The notes: generated by a model from the letters alone, not told the origin. A stretch of 64,000 nt of DNA from Brevibacterium permense (GCF_013280495.1 NZ_JABSSX010000010.1:1-64000), one strand, 5' to 3'; numbered from the stretch's first letter, positions 34,684-43,988 are shown. Numbers and translations are program-made.

Positions 34684-37218
34684 TCACTCCATACTCATCC
34701 CCTTGGCCGGGACGATCCGCGACATCGACCGAGCCGGAATCGCCGAAGCCAGGAAGGCGGCGAGCACCGCGGCGACACCGATTAAGCCGATCTGTGCCCA
34801 CGGCACGGACAGCACGGGATTCGCGGCCGCCGGCATGATCGACGCCGTTCCGACCCACCCGAAGAACGTGCCGACCACGCCGCCGACTATGAGCGCGATG
34901 ACCGTCATGAGCAGCGATTCGATCGTGATCATCCGCGACATCGCCGCCCGAGTGAAACCGAGTGCCCGGAGCAGGGCACCTTCCCGACGCCGGTCCATGA
35001 CCGACAGCGTGAGCGTATTGCTCACTCCGATGATGGCGATGACCACCGCAGCCGCCAGCAGTCCGAGCACCACTGCCAGGGCGACCTGGAACAGCGAGGA
35101 GAACTCAGCCCGGGTCTGCGCCGCAGACGCATCGGCCGAGGCATCCACGGCGTCGAGGTCTGAGGCCAGGGCCTCGATCTGCGAGCTCGATGCGTCATCG
35201 GCGATCTTCGCCCAGGTCTGTTCGGCCGCACCACCGCCGGCCGCGGCCTCGATGGACTCCGCATCGGCACCGCTGACCAGTGCCGTCCCCGCGGGGACGG
35301 CAAAGGATGTTTCGATCGTGAGATCGATGTCCTGCCCGCCGAGGCGGATCGTCGCGGTCGTGCCGTCGACGTCGGCATCCGCGTCGAGTCCCATCGATTT
35401 CGGATCGATGAGGATCGTGCCCTCATCGACGTCGTACCCGTCGCTGCGCAGGACCGGGGAGTCGGCGGCCGCCTCGGCGCTGGCGATCGCCACGTCACCG
35501 GAGTCATCGGTCCCACCGGCGCTCACCTTCGCGGTGGGCGCCGGGACGTTCACCCGGTCCTCGACGATGGGCGAGTCATCGAGCACGGACGCGATCTTCG
35601 CATCGTCGGCACCGCTGTGACCCGCGGTCGAGACGACGAGGTCGACGGGAGTGTCCTGGGCGGTGGCGAGCTCGAGGGTCCGCTGCAGGCTCGACGAACC
35701 GACGACCACGGCCGTGACGAGGGTGATGCCGATGAGCAGCGCGCCCGTCGTCGAGGCGGTGCGTCCTCCCGCAGTGCTCGCCGACCGTCCGGCCAGCTTG
35801 ACTGCCGGTGAGCGCCGGGTGATGAGGCCGACGATGCGGGCGAACAGCGCCACCAGCGGCGGGACGAAGACCTTCGCACCGATGAGAAGGGCGACGAAGA
35901 GTGCGAAGCAGCCGACGATGCCCATGAGCACGGAGTGGCTGCTGGTGCCCAGCAGGCACAGTCCGATTCCGGCGGCGCCGAGCAGAACCGACAGCGTCAT
36001 CCGCACCCACCGGACCTTCGGCGTTGCGGGCGGTACGTCGACCGGGCGCAGCGCTTCGATCGGAGAGACCCGTGAGGCGCGGATCGCGGGAACCATCCCA
36101 GCGGCGAGGGTGACGAGGATGCCGACGACCGGTCCGACGACGAAGGCCGAAACGGACGGGGAGATCTCAGCGAATTCGGGCATCCACAGCGCACCGACCA
36201 CCGATGAGAGTCCCCATCCGATGAGGAGGCCGAGTCCGACGCCGATCACGGATCCGACGACGCCGAGGGTCAGGCTCTCGATCACCGAGGCACCACGCAC
36301 CTGAGTGCGCGAGGCACCGACTGCGCGGAAGAGCGCGAGCACCCGGGTGCGGGAGGCGACGAGGACGTTGAACGTGTTCGAGATGACGAGTGCCGCAACT
36401 CCCGCGGCCAGCAGTCCGAAGGCGATGCCGACGGTCGAGAGCATGTCAGAGGTGTTCGACAGCGATTCGATCTGCTCGTCGACGACCTGGTCGACGGTCC
36501 GGACCGAAACGCCCTGGTCGGCACCGGCATCGGCGAGCGCGGATTCGACCGCCTCGGCAAGAGCTGAACGATCAGGTCCGTCGGCGGCGACGATTCGGAT
36601 GGAGTCGGGAACGAGTTCACCCGGGGCGGAGGCCAGCCCATCCTCGGTGAGGTAGAGCTTCATCCCCGCCGAGGAGGAACCGGGCATGATGCCCGAGACC
36701 GTGAAGTCGGGTCCGTCGACGCTCGATTGCCGCTGCCCGTCGAATTCGCCGAGGGTGATGGTGTCGCCGACGCCGACCCCGAGGGTCTTCGCATCGGCTT
36801 CGCGGAGCATGAGTTCGTCATCGGAATCCGGTGCGGAACCGTCGACGGTCTCTGTCTGCCCCTGCGGGAGGTTCGTCGCCGCACCCGTCACCGAGGTGGT
36901 GCCGGCACCGACCGCGACGTAGGCGGATTCGGTGAGCTGGGCGTGCTCGACCCCGTCGACGTCGGCCACGGTCTCGGCCGTGGACTTGGTGAGCGGGGGC
37001 GCCTCACCGGCCGCGGTCGGGTCATCGGAGGCGGTCGCGGTGATTGCGACGTCGGCTCCGGCCCATTCGGCACGGACCTGATTGCGCAGGGTGTCGCCGA
37101 AGGCCTGGGCGAACAGGAGGGCGGCGACGATGAAGGCCACAGACACGGCGATCGCGATCATCGCCGCCGACAGGCGCCCAGTGGCGCTGCGGAGGTTGGA
37201 CCAGGCGATGCGGATCAT
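34684..37218 (-). CDS. FtsX-like ABC exporter permease
   Basis: An 844-residue permease of the MacB/FtsX fold. A first TM at ~18-40 is followed by a large extracellular domain (~45-260), three TMs at ~265-375 with the FtsX motif (LFRAVGASRTQVRGASVIESLTLGVVG), further TMs in the middle, a second extracellular domain (~500-700) and three C-terminal TMs (LLRALGFTRAAMSRMITIESLLM). It overlaps the ATPase gene by 4 nt. This duplicated architecture is common in Gram-positive exporters for peptides, lipoproteins or antibiotics. Confidence 0.88.
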   Translation of the reverse strand: MIRIAWSNLRSATGRLSAAMIAIAVSVAFIVAALLFAQAFGDTLRNQVRAEWAGADVAITATASDDPTAAGEAPPLTKSTAETVADVDGVEHAQLTESAYVAVGAGTTSVTGAATNLPQGQTETVDGSAPDSDDELMLREADAKTLGVGVGDTITLGEFDGQRQSSVDGPDFTVSGIMPGSSSAGMKLYLTEDGLASAPGELVPDSIRIVAADGPDRSALAEAVESALADAGADQGVSVRTVDQVVDEQIESLSNTSDMLSTVGIAFGLLAAGVAALVISNTFNVLVASRTRVLALFRAVGASRTQVRGASVIESLTLGVVGSVIGVGLGLLIGWGLSSVVGALWMPEFAEISPSVSAFVVGPVVGILVTLAAGMVPAIRASRVSPIEALRPVDVPPATPKVRWVRMTLSVLLGAAGIGLCLLGTSSHSVLMGIVGCFALFVALLIGAKVFVPPLVALFARIVGLITRRSPAVKLAGRSASTAGGRTASTTGALLIGITLVTAVVVGSSSLQRTLELATAQDTPVDLVVSTAGHSGADDAKIASVLDDSPIVEDRVNVPAPTAKVSAGGTDDSGDVAIASAEAAADSPVLRSDGYDVDEGTILIDPKSMGLDADADVDGTTATIRLGGQDIDLTIETSFAVPAGTALVSGADAESIEAAAGGGAAEQTWAKIADDASSSQIEALASDLDAVDASADASAAQTRAEFSSLFQVALAVVLGLLAAAVVIAIIGVSNTLTLSVMDRRREGALLRALGFTRAAMSRMITIESLLMTVIALIVGGVVGTFFGWVGTASIMPAAANPVLSVPWAQIGLIGVAAVLAAFLASAIPARSMSRIVPAKGMSME

Positions 37219-38117
37219 CGGGCACCTCCGTCTGTCGGCGCGGCTCCGGCTGGAGACCCGGGGCCGGTTGCGGTCCCGGCCGACTGGCCAGCGGGTGCGG
37301 CTCCCGAAGCTGCCGAGGCCGCCGTGACATTCATCAGGGCGGTGGCCACGGATTCCGGGTCCGGTTGGGCGAGCTCACCGGCCAGTCGCCCGTCGGCGAG
37401 CAGGACGACACGGTCGGCGCGGGCGGCGGCCCGGGGATCGTGGGTGACCATGACGACGGTCTGGCCGAGCTCATCGACCGAGGCGCGCAGGATGTTCAGG
37501 ACCTCTTCACCGGAGCTCGAGTCGAGGTTGCCGGTGGGCTCGTCAGCGACGAGCACATCGGGTTGGGCGACGAGGGCGCGGGCGACGGCGACTCTCTGCT
37601 GCTGTCCGCCGGAGAGCTCGTGCGGTCGATGCCCCAGACGTTCGCCCAGGCCGAGCAGATCGACCATGCGGTCGAAGAGGCGACGATCGACCTTCTTGCC
37701 CGACAGTTCCGACGGCAGCATGATGTTCTCCTCGGCGCTCATTGCGGGCACGAGGTTGAAGGACTGGAAGACGAAGCCGATGCGGTCGCGACGCAGCGCC
37801 GTGAGCTTGCGATCGCTCAGCCGTGAGATCGCCGTCCGTCCGATGAAGACCTCGCCCGAGTCCGGGGTGTCGAGGCCGGCGAGCATGTTGAGCAGCGTCG
37901 ATTTGCCCGAGCCGGACGGCCCCATGATGGCGGTGAAACGCTCGGCTTCGATGTCGATGCTGAGGTCGTCGAGCGGTCGGACCTGCGCGTCCCCTGTTCC
38001 ATAGGTCTTGCGCAGTCCGATGGCTTGGATGGCCAGCCTCGGCGCGGGGTTAGAGGGTGGATCTGAAGGCGCGGACGGGGACGGATGAGCGTCGGTGTGT
38101 GTCGCTGATGTGTTCAT
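37215..38117 (-). CDS. ABC exporter ATPase (LolD/MacB type)
   Basis: A 300-residue ATPase with Walker A GPSGSGKST, signature LSGGQQQRVAVARAL, Walker B VLVADEPTGNLD and switch His in VMVTHDPRAA. The N-terminus is Pro/Ser-rich, and a low-complexity Ala/Gly/Pro tail of about 45 residues follows the core. It is the first gene of the pair, coupled to the FtsX permease. ATG 38117 is taken in place of the longer frame. The adjacent two-component system on the same strand may control it. Confidence 0.9.
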   Translation of the reverse strand: MNTSATHTDAHPSPSAPSDPPSNPAPRLAIQAIGLRKTYGTGDAQVRPLDDLSIDIEAERFTAIMGPSGSGKSTLLNMLAGLDTPDSGEVFIGRTAISRLSDRKLTALRRDRIGFVFQSFNLVPAMSAEENIMLPSELSGKKVDRRLFDRMVDLLGLGERLGHRPHELSGGQQQRVAVARALVAQPDVLVADEPTGNLDSSSGEEVLNILRASVDELGQTVVMVTHDPRAAARADRVVLLADGRLAGELAQPDPESVATALMNVTAASAASGAAPAGQSAGTATGPGSPAGAAPTDGGAR

Positions 38118-38172
38118 GACTCCAGCTTCGTCGCCGGACCCACCCGCCCACATCGGACCAGGGGATGGTCTT

Positions 38173-38185
38173 TCGCCGAGGCGGC
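38173..38185 (+). repeat. Intergenic motif TCGCCGAGGCGGC, copy 3
   Basis: Exact copy of the motif between the ABC exporter ATPase and the response regulator gene. Confidence 0.5.
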
Positions 38186-38252
38186 CGTGGCCTGACCGTC
38201 ATACCTGAGGATGATCTCGGATTCCCGAGGGCGGCTTCGAGAAGCTTCCGGC

Positions 38253-39110
38253 TCAGTGACCGGGTCCGACGAGACCTGCTTCGTAAGCGAACACGACGGC
38301 CTGCACTCGGTCGCGGGCCTCGAGTTTCATGAGGATCCGCCCGACGTGGGTCTTCACGGTCGGCTGGGCCAGATAGAGGCGTTCGCCGATCTCGGTGTTG
38401 CTCAGCCCGGTGGCGATGAGGACGAGGACCTCGGTCTCTCGCTGAGTCAGGGACTCCAATCGGCGCATATCTGCCGCATCGAGGCGGCTCGCACCGGCTT
38501 GTCCTGTCACGTCCGCGCCTTCGGGGTGTGCGGCCGCACCTCCACCTGTTGGGGGCGCACCGGCGGACGGCACCGCCGGTTGCGGGTCCGAAGGGGAAGG
38601 AGATTCCGCGTTGAGGCGGGGAATGAGTCGTGTCTCGAGCAGTCGTTTGGTGGTGGTCGGAGCGATGACGGCGCCGCCGTCGACGACGGTGCGGATCGAC
38701 TCGAGGAGCACCTCGGGCAGGGTGTCTTTGAGAAGGAACCCTGAGGCACCAGCCTGCAGCGCCCGCAGTGCATAGTCGTCATCGTCGAAAGTCGTCAGCA
38801 CGATGATCTTCGGCGGACGGATCGTCCCTGCGTCGGCGAGCGCGAGGATCCGCTGGGTCGTTTCGATGCCGTCGACGCGAGGCATCCGGACGTCCATGAG
38901 CACGACATCGGGTTCGTCCCGGCTGACGATGTCGAGACCTGCCGCACCGTCGCCTGCCTGTCCGACGACGGTGAGGTCCGGCTGTGAGTCGATGACCATG
39001 GCGAAGCCAGCTCGGACGAGAGCCTGGTCGTCGACGAGTACGACGCGAAGCGGCCCGCTTCCCCGAGCCTCGGGCTGACCGTGCGCGGTCGCCTCATCAT
39101 CGATGTTCAT
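38253..39110 (-). CDS. NarL/LuxR-type response regulator
   Basis: A 285-residue response regulator. The receiver covers residues ~20-140, with the acidic pocket LVDDQ, phospho-acceptor Asp in VVLMDVRMPRVDG and Lys in GFLLKDT. A LuxR-type helix-turn-helix covers residues ~220-285 (LTQRETEVLVLIATGLSNTEIGERL). The linker is unusually long, about 55 residues, and Pro/Ala/Gly-rich. It overlaps the histidine kinase gene by 4 nt. Probable targets are its own operon or the adjacent ABC exporter. Confidence 0.92.
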   Translation of the reverse strand: MNIDDEATAHGQPEARGSGPLRVVLVDDQALVRAGFAMVIDSQPDLTVVGQAGDGAAGLDIVSRDEPDVVLMDVRMPRVDGIETTQRILALADAGTIRPPKIIVLTTFDDDDYALRALQAGASGFLLKDTLPEVLLESIRTVVDGGAVIAPTTTKRLLETRLIPRLNAESPSPSDPQPAVPSAGAPPTGGGAAAHPEGADVTGQAGASRLDAADMRRLESLTQRETEVLVLIATGLSNTEIGERLYLAQPTVKTHVGRILMKLEARDRVQAVVFAYEAGLVGPGH

Positions 39111-40702
39111 CGCCTGGTCTCCTCGAAGTCGGCGGGCTGGCTCTCACCGGTTTCGACGGGTGCTCCGGTGCCGGCGGTCCTTCCGGATTCGACGGCCGTT
39201 CCGGTTTCGGCAGTCCCGTTCTCTCCTCGATCGGTCGAGTCGGGAGAGCCGGTCCCCTCGACGGTGCCGGGTTCGGCTTCGGGCTCAGCGCTGGGCAGGG
39301 GTGCGGACAGCGGCAGTCGAGCCTCGACGAGGAATCCTGTCGCCGCTCCGAAGGCGCTTCCGGTGACAGCGCCGGAGGAGAATCCGGGCTTCGCTTCGGC
39401 GCGTTCCTCGGACCGGTCGCTCATGCCCGTCGAACGGATCCGGCGGGCGGTGAGGCTGCCGCCGTAGAGCGCGGCGCGCTCCTGCATGCCGACGATGCCG
39501 TACCCCCGACTGCCCGATTCCGAGATGTCGCGGTCGTCCGTGTTTCCGGTGCCGTTGTCGCTGATGCGGGCGACGAGCTCTGTGTCCTCCGCCAGCAGCT
39601 CGACATGTGCCCGAGCAGCGTCCCCGGCATGTTTGAGCACATTAGTCAGCGCTTCCTGAACGATGCGGTACACGGCCAGCGATGCCCCTTCGGGCAGGCG
39701 ATCGCGGTCGACGGCATCGAGTTCGCTCACCGAGACCGGAAGCCCTGCCGATCGCACATCGGCCATGAGAGAGCCGATGTCGGAGACTCCGGGCAGCGGC
39801 GACGAGGTGCGTTCGTCGTCATCCTCGGCGCGGAGGAAGCCGAGCAGCGATCGCGTCTGCGCCAAGGCTTCCCGTCCGGTCTGTGCGATGGTCTCGAGGG
39901 CTCCGAGCGCGACGGACGGATCGGTCTTGGCGGCATAGCGCGCGCCGTCGGCCTGGGCGATGACGACGGAAAGGGAATGAGCGATGACATCGTGCATCTC
40001 ACGAGCGATGCGCATGCGTTCGGCGTCGGCGGCGAGTCGGGTCTCTGATTCGCGTTCGCGCTCCAGCAGCCGATTGCGCTCCCGGATGCCCTCGATCTCA
40101 CGGCGGCGGCGGAATCCGACTCCGCCCAGCAGCCACGCGATGAGCACGATTGAGGCACAGAGCGCAATGACGACGACCAGCAGCACGTATTCGCCGGCGG
40201 CCAGGGGACGCGAGTTCGCGCCGATCGTCGCCTGCAGGGATACGAGGTAGAGCCACCCGCCGAAGAAGAGTGCGCCGAGGAGGCCCAGTGCCAACACGAG
40301 ACGACCCTGGTTCCGGGTGCCCCAGGCCGTCGTCGAATACACGGTGAGCGGAACGGCGACGATTCCGATCGTCGGCCCCATCATCGTGAGCACGGTCAGG
40401 AGGCAGCCGACGGCGATGAGGGAGGAACTCAGCAGCGGGGTTGTGCGGCGCAGGCACAGCGGTGCTGTCTGGAGGATGGTGATACCGACCTGCACGAACA
40501 CCGGAACCAGGGCTATCTCGCTTCGCTCGGCCGGGGAGGAGGTGAAGACGATGGTCAGATAGGTCAGCGGCAGAGCCCAGAGCACGGTGTCGACGATCCA
40601 GGGGCGGGCGGCGACGAACCGACGGATGCGGTCGACGCGGTCGGGGGTACGCTGCTGCGGCTTCGGCGGTCCGGCCGCAGCCCGGGTGGATCGATTGCTC
40701 AT
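39107..40702 (-). CDS. Sensor histidine kinase, HisKA_3 (NarX/DesK-like)
   Basis: A 531-residue kinase with about five N-terminal membrane helices (~40-205), a coiled-coil signal helix, the dimerisation/H-box AREMHDVIAHSLSVVIAQADG, and an ATPase domain with LTNVLKHAG, DNGTGN and GYGIVGMQERA. A ~110-residue Glu/Thr/Gly-rich low-complexity tail follows and is atypical. The start at 40702 is chosen because TAGCAT lies 7 nt upstream (leaderless). The ATG at 40711 overlaps that -10 box. Its partner is the coupled response regulator. Confidence 0.9.
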   Translation of the reverse strand: MSNRSTRAAAGPPKPQQRTPDRVDRIRRFVAARPWIVDTVLWALPLTYLTIVFTSSPAERSEIALVPVFVQVGITILQTAPLCLRRTTPLLSSSLIAVGCLLTVLTMMGPTIGIVAVPLTVYSTTAWGTRNQGRLVLALGLLGALFFGGWLYLVSLQATIGANSRPLAAGEYVLLVVVIALCASIVLIAWLLGGVGFRRRREIEGIRERNRLLERERESETRLAADAERMRIAREMHDVIAHSLSVVIAQADGARYAAKTDPSVALGALETIAQTGREALAQTRSLLGFLRAEDDDERTSSPLPGVSDIGSLMADVRSAGLPVSVSELDAVDRDRLPEGASLAVYRIVQEALTNVLKHAGDAARAHVELLAEDTELVARISDNGTGNTDDRDISESGSRGYGIVGMQERAALYGGSLTARRIRSTGMSDRSEERAEAKPGFSSGAVTGSAFGAATGFLVEARLPLSAPLPSAEPEAEPGTVEGTGSPDSTDRGENGTAETGTAVESGRTAGTGAPVETGESQPADFEETRR

Positions 40703-40845
40703 GTCGGCCATGCTAGTTCGCCTTCGATTGAGCCCACATCATACCCAGGGCTGATCCGACGACCGTGCCAGCTGCGGCGTTCAGCCGTGACACCTCGCTC
40801 GTCCCGGAGCGCTGGCCGCTCCGACTTTCGTGCCTGCTGAGGTGC

Positions 40846-41366
40846 TCAGCCGCGTCTCCCCCGCTCGGCGAGGATCTGCTCGCGGAGGATGTCCGCGTGC
40901 CCGCAGTGTTGGGCGAGTTCGCGGAGGACGTGGAGGAGCACCCATCGGAGCGGCATCGGCCCAGCCCGGTGACCGGTGAGCACGGTGTCGAGGACCATCC
41001 CCTCGATCGCGGAATGCGAGCGATCCACGGCGGCCCGATAGTCGGCCGAAACGCTGGCGATCGTGTCCGTGGAGTCGAGGAGGAAGGAGTCCTTGGAATC
41101 GTGCGGAAGCCCGTAGTCGACTCGACTCCGGCCGGTGACCGCCTCTCCGAACCAGACGGTTTCGACGAAGACGGCGTGCTTGAGCAGAGACAGCAGGCGG
41201 GTTCTGCTCGGCACGAGGGACCGCCGCGCCTCCTCTTCGCTCAGGTCGTCGAGGCTCCCGAGCAGATGCCGTCGATGAACGCTGTGAACTGCACGCCGAG
41301 GTCGGCCTCACGCACATCAAAAGGTCTGGTCGTCGGACTGCCGCCGTCGGCACCTGCACCTGTCAT
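40846..41366 (-). pseudogene. DinB-family protein gene with a frameshift
   Basis: Two overlapping frames together make one DinB/DUF664-type protein of about 173 residues. The first frame reads from ATG 41366 through PFDVREADLGVQFTAFIDG and stops at 41241. The other frame continues as HLLGSLDDLSEEEARRSLVP, then LLKHAVFVETVWFGEAV and LRWVLLHVLRELAQHCGHADILRE to the stop at 40846. The total of 521 nt is not a multiple of three, so one base is missing or two are extra near 41265-41275. A leaderless promoter (TACAGT, 6 nt before the ATG) survives. A sequencing error is possible. Confidence 0.7.
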
Positions 41367-41380
41367 GTCCCCACTGTAGG

Positions 41381-41393
41381 GCCGCCTCGGCGA
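41381..41393 (-). repeat. Intergenic motif TCGCCGAGGCGGC, copy 4 (reverse strand)
   Basis: Exact copy on the minus strand, just upstream of the TACAGT -10 box of the DinB-like gene. Confidence 0.5.
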
Positions 41394-41570
41394 GGGTGGA
41401 CGGATCCGATCGACGACTCGCCCGAAATCGCAGGTGTTCAGCATCCTTGTTCGCCACGTCCCTCACCCCTATGCTGAAGTGACCCACGTAACCCGTCGTT
41501 CGGGCAGGAGCCTTCTGAACGTCGCCGGAGCCGTCGACTTCAGGGCATCACCGCTCAGAGGAGGTCGCTC

Positions 41571-42851
41571 ATGTCCACCACGTCAGTGCATCCGGCCACG
41601 AGTGCTTCGCGGAACCAGCCCGAGAACCAGTCGCAGTCCCCCGCGCTGCCCTATGCCCGCCGCCGCGATCAGCTCGTCGGCTCCGTCATCGATGCCTCCA
41701 CCACGGTACTTGCCCAATACCACCATGACATCGTCAAGTTCGGCATGGGGGCGCCCGCGCCGGACATGCTCCCAGCCGCGGACTTCGCCCGCATCGCCTC
41801 CGACGTCTTCTCCCCGGAGAACTTCACCTACGGGGAGACGAAGGGCGAGCCCATCCTCATCGAGGCCCTCCACGACTACCTCGCCGCCACCGAACAGATC
41901 CCGCCCGAACAGCAGGGGAACCGCGACCGCATCCTCATCACCTCCGGCGGCATGCAGGGGCTCGATCTCGGATTCAAACTCTTCGTCACCCCCGGTGACC
42001 TCGTCGCCTGTGAGTCCCCGACCTATACGAACGGTTCGGCGACGGCCATGAGCTATGAGGCGGAGATCCTCGAGATTCCCGTCGACGAAGAAGGCATGCA
42101 GATCGGCGTCCTCGAGGAGCACACGAAACGCACCGGACGCGCCCCGAAGGTCATCTACACCGTCCCGACCTTCCAGAACCCCGCCGGCGTGACCATGTCG
42201 CTGCCACGTCGCGAACGCCTGCTCGAGTTCGCCCACCGCCACCGGTCGGTCATCATCGAGGACAACCCGTACGGAATGCTGCGCTTCGAAGGGGAATCAC
42301 TGCCTGCGCTGAGCGACCTCAGCCCGAACGATCCCCTCATCTTCGGGGTGCGCACGTTCTCGAAATTCGTCGCCCCGGGTCTGCGGGTCGGCTGGATCGA
42401 CGTCGACCCCGAGGTCCGCGAGCTCGCCGTCAACGCCAAGCAGACGATGGACTCCTGCGCCCCCGTTCCCAACCAGCACCTCATCGCCCGCTGGCTGGCC
42501 GAAGGCGGTGCCGACTCCCATGTCGAGGTCCTGCGCAAGGCCTACCGCGAGCGGAAGATTGCGATGTCAGAAGGACTGGAGAGGCTCTTCCCCGGAGAGA
42601 TCCGAGCCACCGATCCTGATGGCGGATTCTTCCTGTGGGTGACCTTCGAGGACGAATCCATCAACACCGAAGTCCTCATGACCACCGCTCTCGAGGAGGG
42701 CGTGGCCTACATCCCCGGTCCTGCGTTCTCGCCGGCCGGAAACTTCTCGAATGCGCTGCGCCTGTGCTTCGCCTCGGCCGCCCCCGACCGCATCGACGAT
42801 GGCCTGCAGCGCCTCCGCCGTGCCGTCGACCGATACCGCGCAGAGCGCTGA
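41571..42851 (+). CDS. PLP-dependent aminotransferase, 2-aminoadipate/LysN type
   Basis: A 426-residue fold-type I aminotransferase of the MocR/LysN-like group, without the N-terminal GntR domain. Visible motifs are FGMGAPAPDMLP, ITSGGMQGLDLGFKLFV, TVPTFQNPAGVTMS, IIEDNPYGMLRFEG and the PLP-Lys segment VRTFSKFVAPGLRVGWI. Aromatic, branched-chain or 2-aminoadipate amino groups are possible donors. AGAGGAGG precedes the ATG. It is monocistronic. Confidence 0.88.
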   Translation: MSTTSVHPATSASRNQPENQSQSPALPYARRRDQLVGSVIDASTTVLAQYHHDIVKFGMGAPAPDMLPAADFARIASDVFSPENFTYGETKGEPILIEALHDYLAATEQIPPEQQGNRDRILITSGGMQGLDLGFKLFVTPGDLVACESPTYTNGSATAMSYEAEILEIPVDEEGMQIGVLEEHTKRTGRAPKVIYTVPTFQNPAGVTMSLPRRERLLEFAHRHRSVIIEDNPYGMLRFEGESLPALSDLSPNDPLIFGVRTFSKFVAPGLRVGWIDVDPEVRELAVNAKQTMDSCAPVPNQHLIARWLAEGGADSHVEVLRKAYRERKIAMSEGLERLFPGEIRATDPDGGFFLWVTFEDESINTEVLMTTALEEGVAYIPGPAFSPAGNFSNALRLCFASAAPDRIDDGLQRLRRAVDRYRAER

Positions 42852-42868
42852 TCAACACGACGACACAT

Positions 42869-42881
42869 TCGCCGAGGCGGC
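42869..42881 (+). repeat. Intergenic motif TCGCCGAGGCGGC, copy 5
   Basis: Exact copy 18 bp after the aminotransferase stop codon. Confidence 0.5.
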
Positions 42882-42993
42882 CCTCCCCGCCCGTGCCACC
42901 TCGGTGATCGTCAGCGACCGCCTCGAGCAGAGGTCCCTGCCGACGGTCGCTGTGTCCGTGGCTTGTGACAGAATGATCGTGACGCTCATCCGT

Positions 42994-43064
42994 CACGGTG
43001 GTGGGGCTCACCGTTCCCAACCTCGGCGCGGACCTCCTGGTCTGCCGGCGACAACAGTCCCTAC
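42994..43064 (+). ncRNA. Fluoride riboswitch-like leader (crcB motif)
   Basis: About 70 nt upstream of the crcB pair. The first stem GGTG/CACC encloses GTGGGGCT. The loop bases GGGGCT can pair with AGTCCC near the 3' end (43054-43059) as a 6-bp pseudoknot with one G-U, followed by the conserved CTAC. An internal stem GCGGACC/GGTCTGC lies between. This is the crcB-motif architecture: first hairpin, inner stem, 3' strand in a pseudoknot, ending CUAC. The usual GAUG after the first GGnG reads GGTG here, an A-to-G variant. Confidence 0.72.
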
Positions 43065-43103
43065 CTCGACCGGCGTCAGCATGCCCGAAAGGTAGGAGAG
43101 TCC

Positions 43104-43529
43104 ATGGCCGAAGCACGCCCCCTCCATCTGCGTCTGCCCTATTTGGGCCTCGCCGTGCTCGGCGGCACTCTCGGCACGGCCGCCCGCGAGGCGATCAGCC
43201 TGACCGTTCCCGACCTCGCTGGGATTCCGGTGGCGATCCTCGGGATCAACATCCTCGGTGCGTTCGTCCTCGGTTTGCTCCTGGCTGGCCTGTCACGGCT
43301 GGGCCCCGATGCGGGAGTGCGACGGCGGGTGCGGATCATGCTCGGCACAGGCTTCATGGGCGGATTCACGACGTACAGCGCACTGGCCGCGGACACGGCG
43401 GGCCTCCTCGGCGAGGACCGGGTGGAGGTCGGTGTGCTCTACGGTCTCGCGACCGTCGTCATCGGCGGCCTCGCCACGTGGGCGGGAATCGCTGCTGCGT
43501 TGGTGCTTGTGAAAAGGAGCGCCAGGTGA
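43104..43529 (+). CDS. crcB: Fluoride channel subunit CrcB/Fluc 1
   Basis: A 141-residue four-helix Fluc protein. LGGTLGTAAREAISL (helix 1), INILGAFVLGLLLA with the conserved Asn (helix 2), and GFMGGFTTYSALAAD (helix 3 break with the Phe pair) match the family. RBS AGGTAGGAGAG precedes ATG 43104. It overlaps the second crcB gene by 4 nt. Paired genes form an antiparallel heterodimer that exports fluoride. The riboswitch-like leader supports this function. Confidence 0.93.
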   Translation: MAEARPLHLRLPYLGLAVLGGTLGTAAREAISLTVPDLAGIPVAILGINILGAFVLGLLLAGLSRLGPDAGVRRRVRIMLGTGFMGGFTTYSALAADTAGLLGEDRVEVGVLYGLATVVIGGLATWAGIAAALVLVKRSAR

Positions 43530-43921
43530 GCCCGCTGCTCTTCATCGCCATCGCCGTGGCCGGTGGCCTCGGCGCCGGTGTGCGCATGCTCGTCGATGGT
43601 GCCCATAAGGTGTGGAGTCCACGATCGACGCCGTGGTCGACCCTGCTCATCAACGTCTCAGGTTCGCTCGTGCTCGGGTTCCTCACCGGCCTGGCCAGCG
43701 CACAGCTGCTGCCCGAAGCCTGGCATCTTGTTCTCGGTACGGGGTTCCTCGGCGGGTACACGACGTTTTCGACGGCCAGTTTCGAGACCATCAGCCTCAT
43801 CGAAGAGCACAAGTGGGGGCCGAGCCTGCTCAGCGGCCTCGGCACACTGATCTTCGCGACTGCCGCGGCCGGCCTGGGACTGTGGCTGGGCGGTCTGTCC
43901 TGGGTGTCGCCCGGACCGTGA
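43526..43921 (+). CDS. crcB: Fluoride channel subunit CrcB/Fluc 2
   Basis: A 131-residue four-helix partner. VAGGLGAGVRMLVDG, LINVSGSLVLGFLTGLAS and LGTGFLGGYTTFSTASFE carry the conserved Arg, Asn and Phe residues. The start is GTG 43526 overlapping the crcB1 stop (GTGA), with AAAAGGAG upstream. Opposite charge bias is expected of the two subunits, but I did not calculate it. Confidence 0.93.
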   Translation: MSPLLFIAIAVAGGLGAGVRMLVDGAHKVWSPRSTPWSTLLINVSGSLVLGFLTGLASAQLLPEAWHLVLGTGFLGGYTTFSTASFETISLIEEHKWGPSLLSGLGTLIFATAAAGLGLWLGGLSWVSPGP

Positions 43922-43988
43922 TTGTGGCTGGGCTGAGTGGGCTAGACGCTGTCCGCGCAGACTCCCAACGGCAACCGCCACACGCCGA

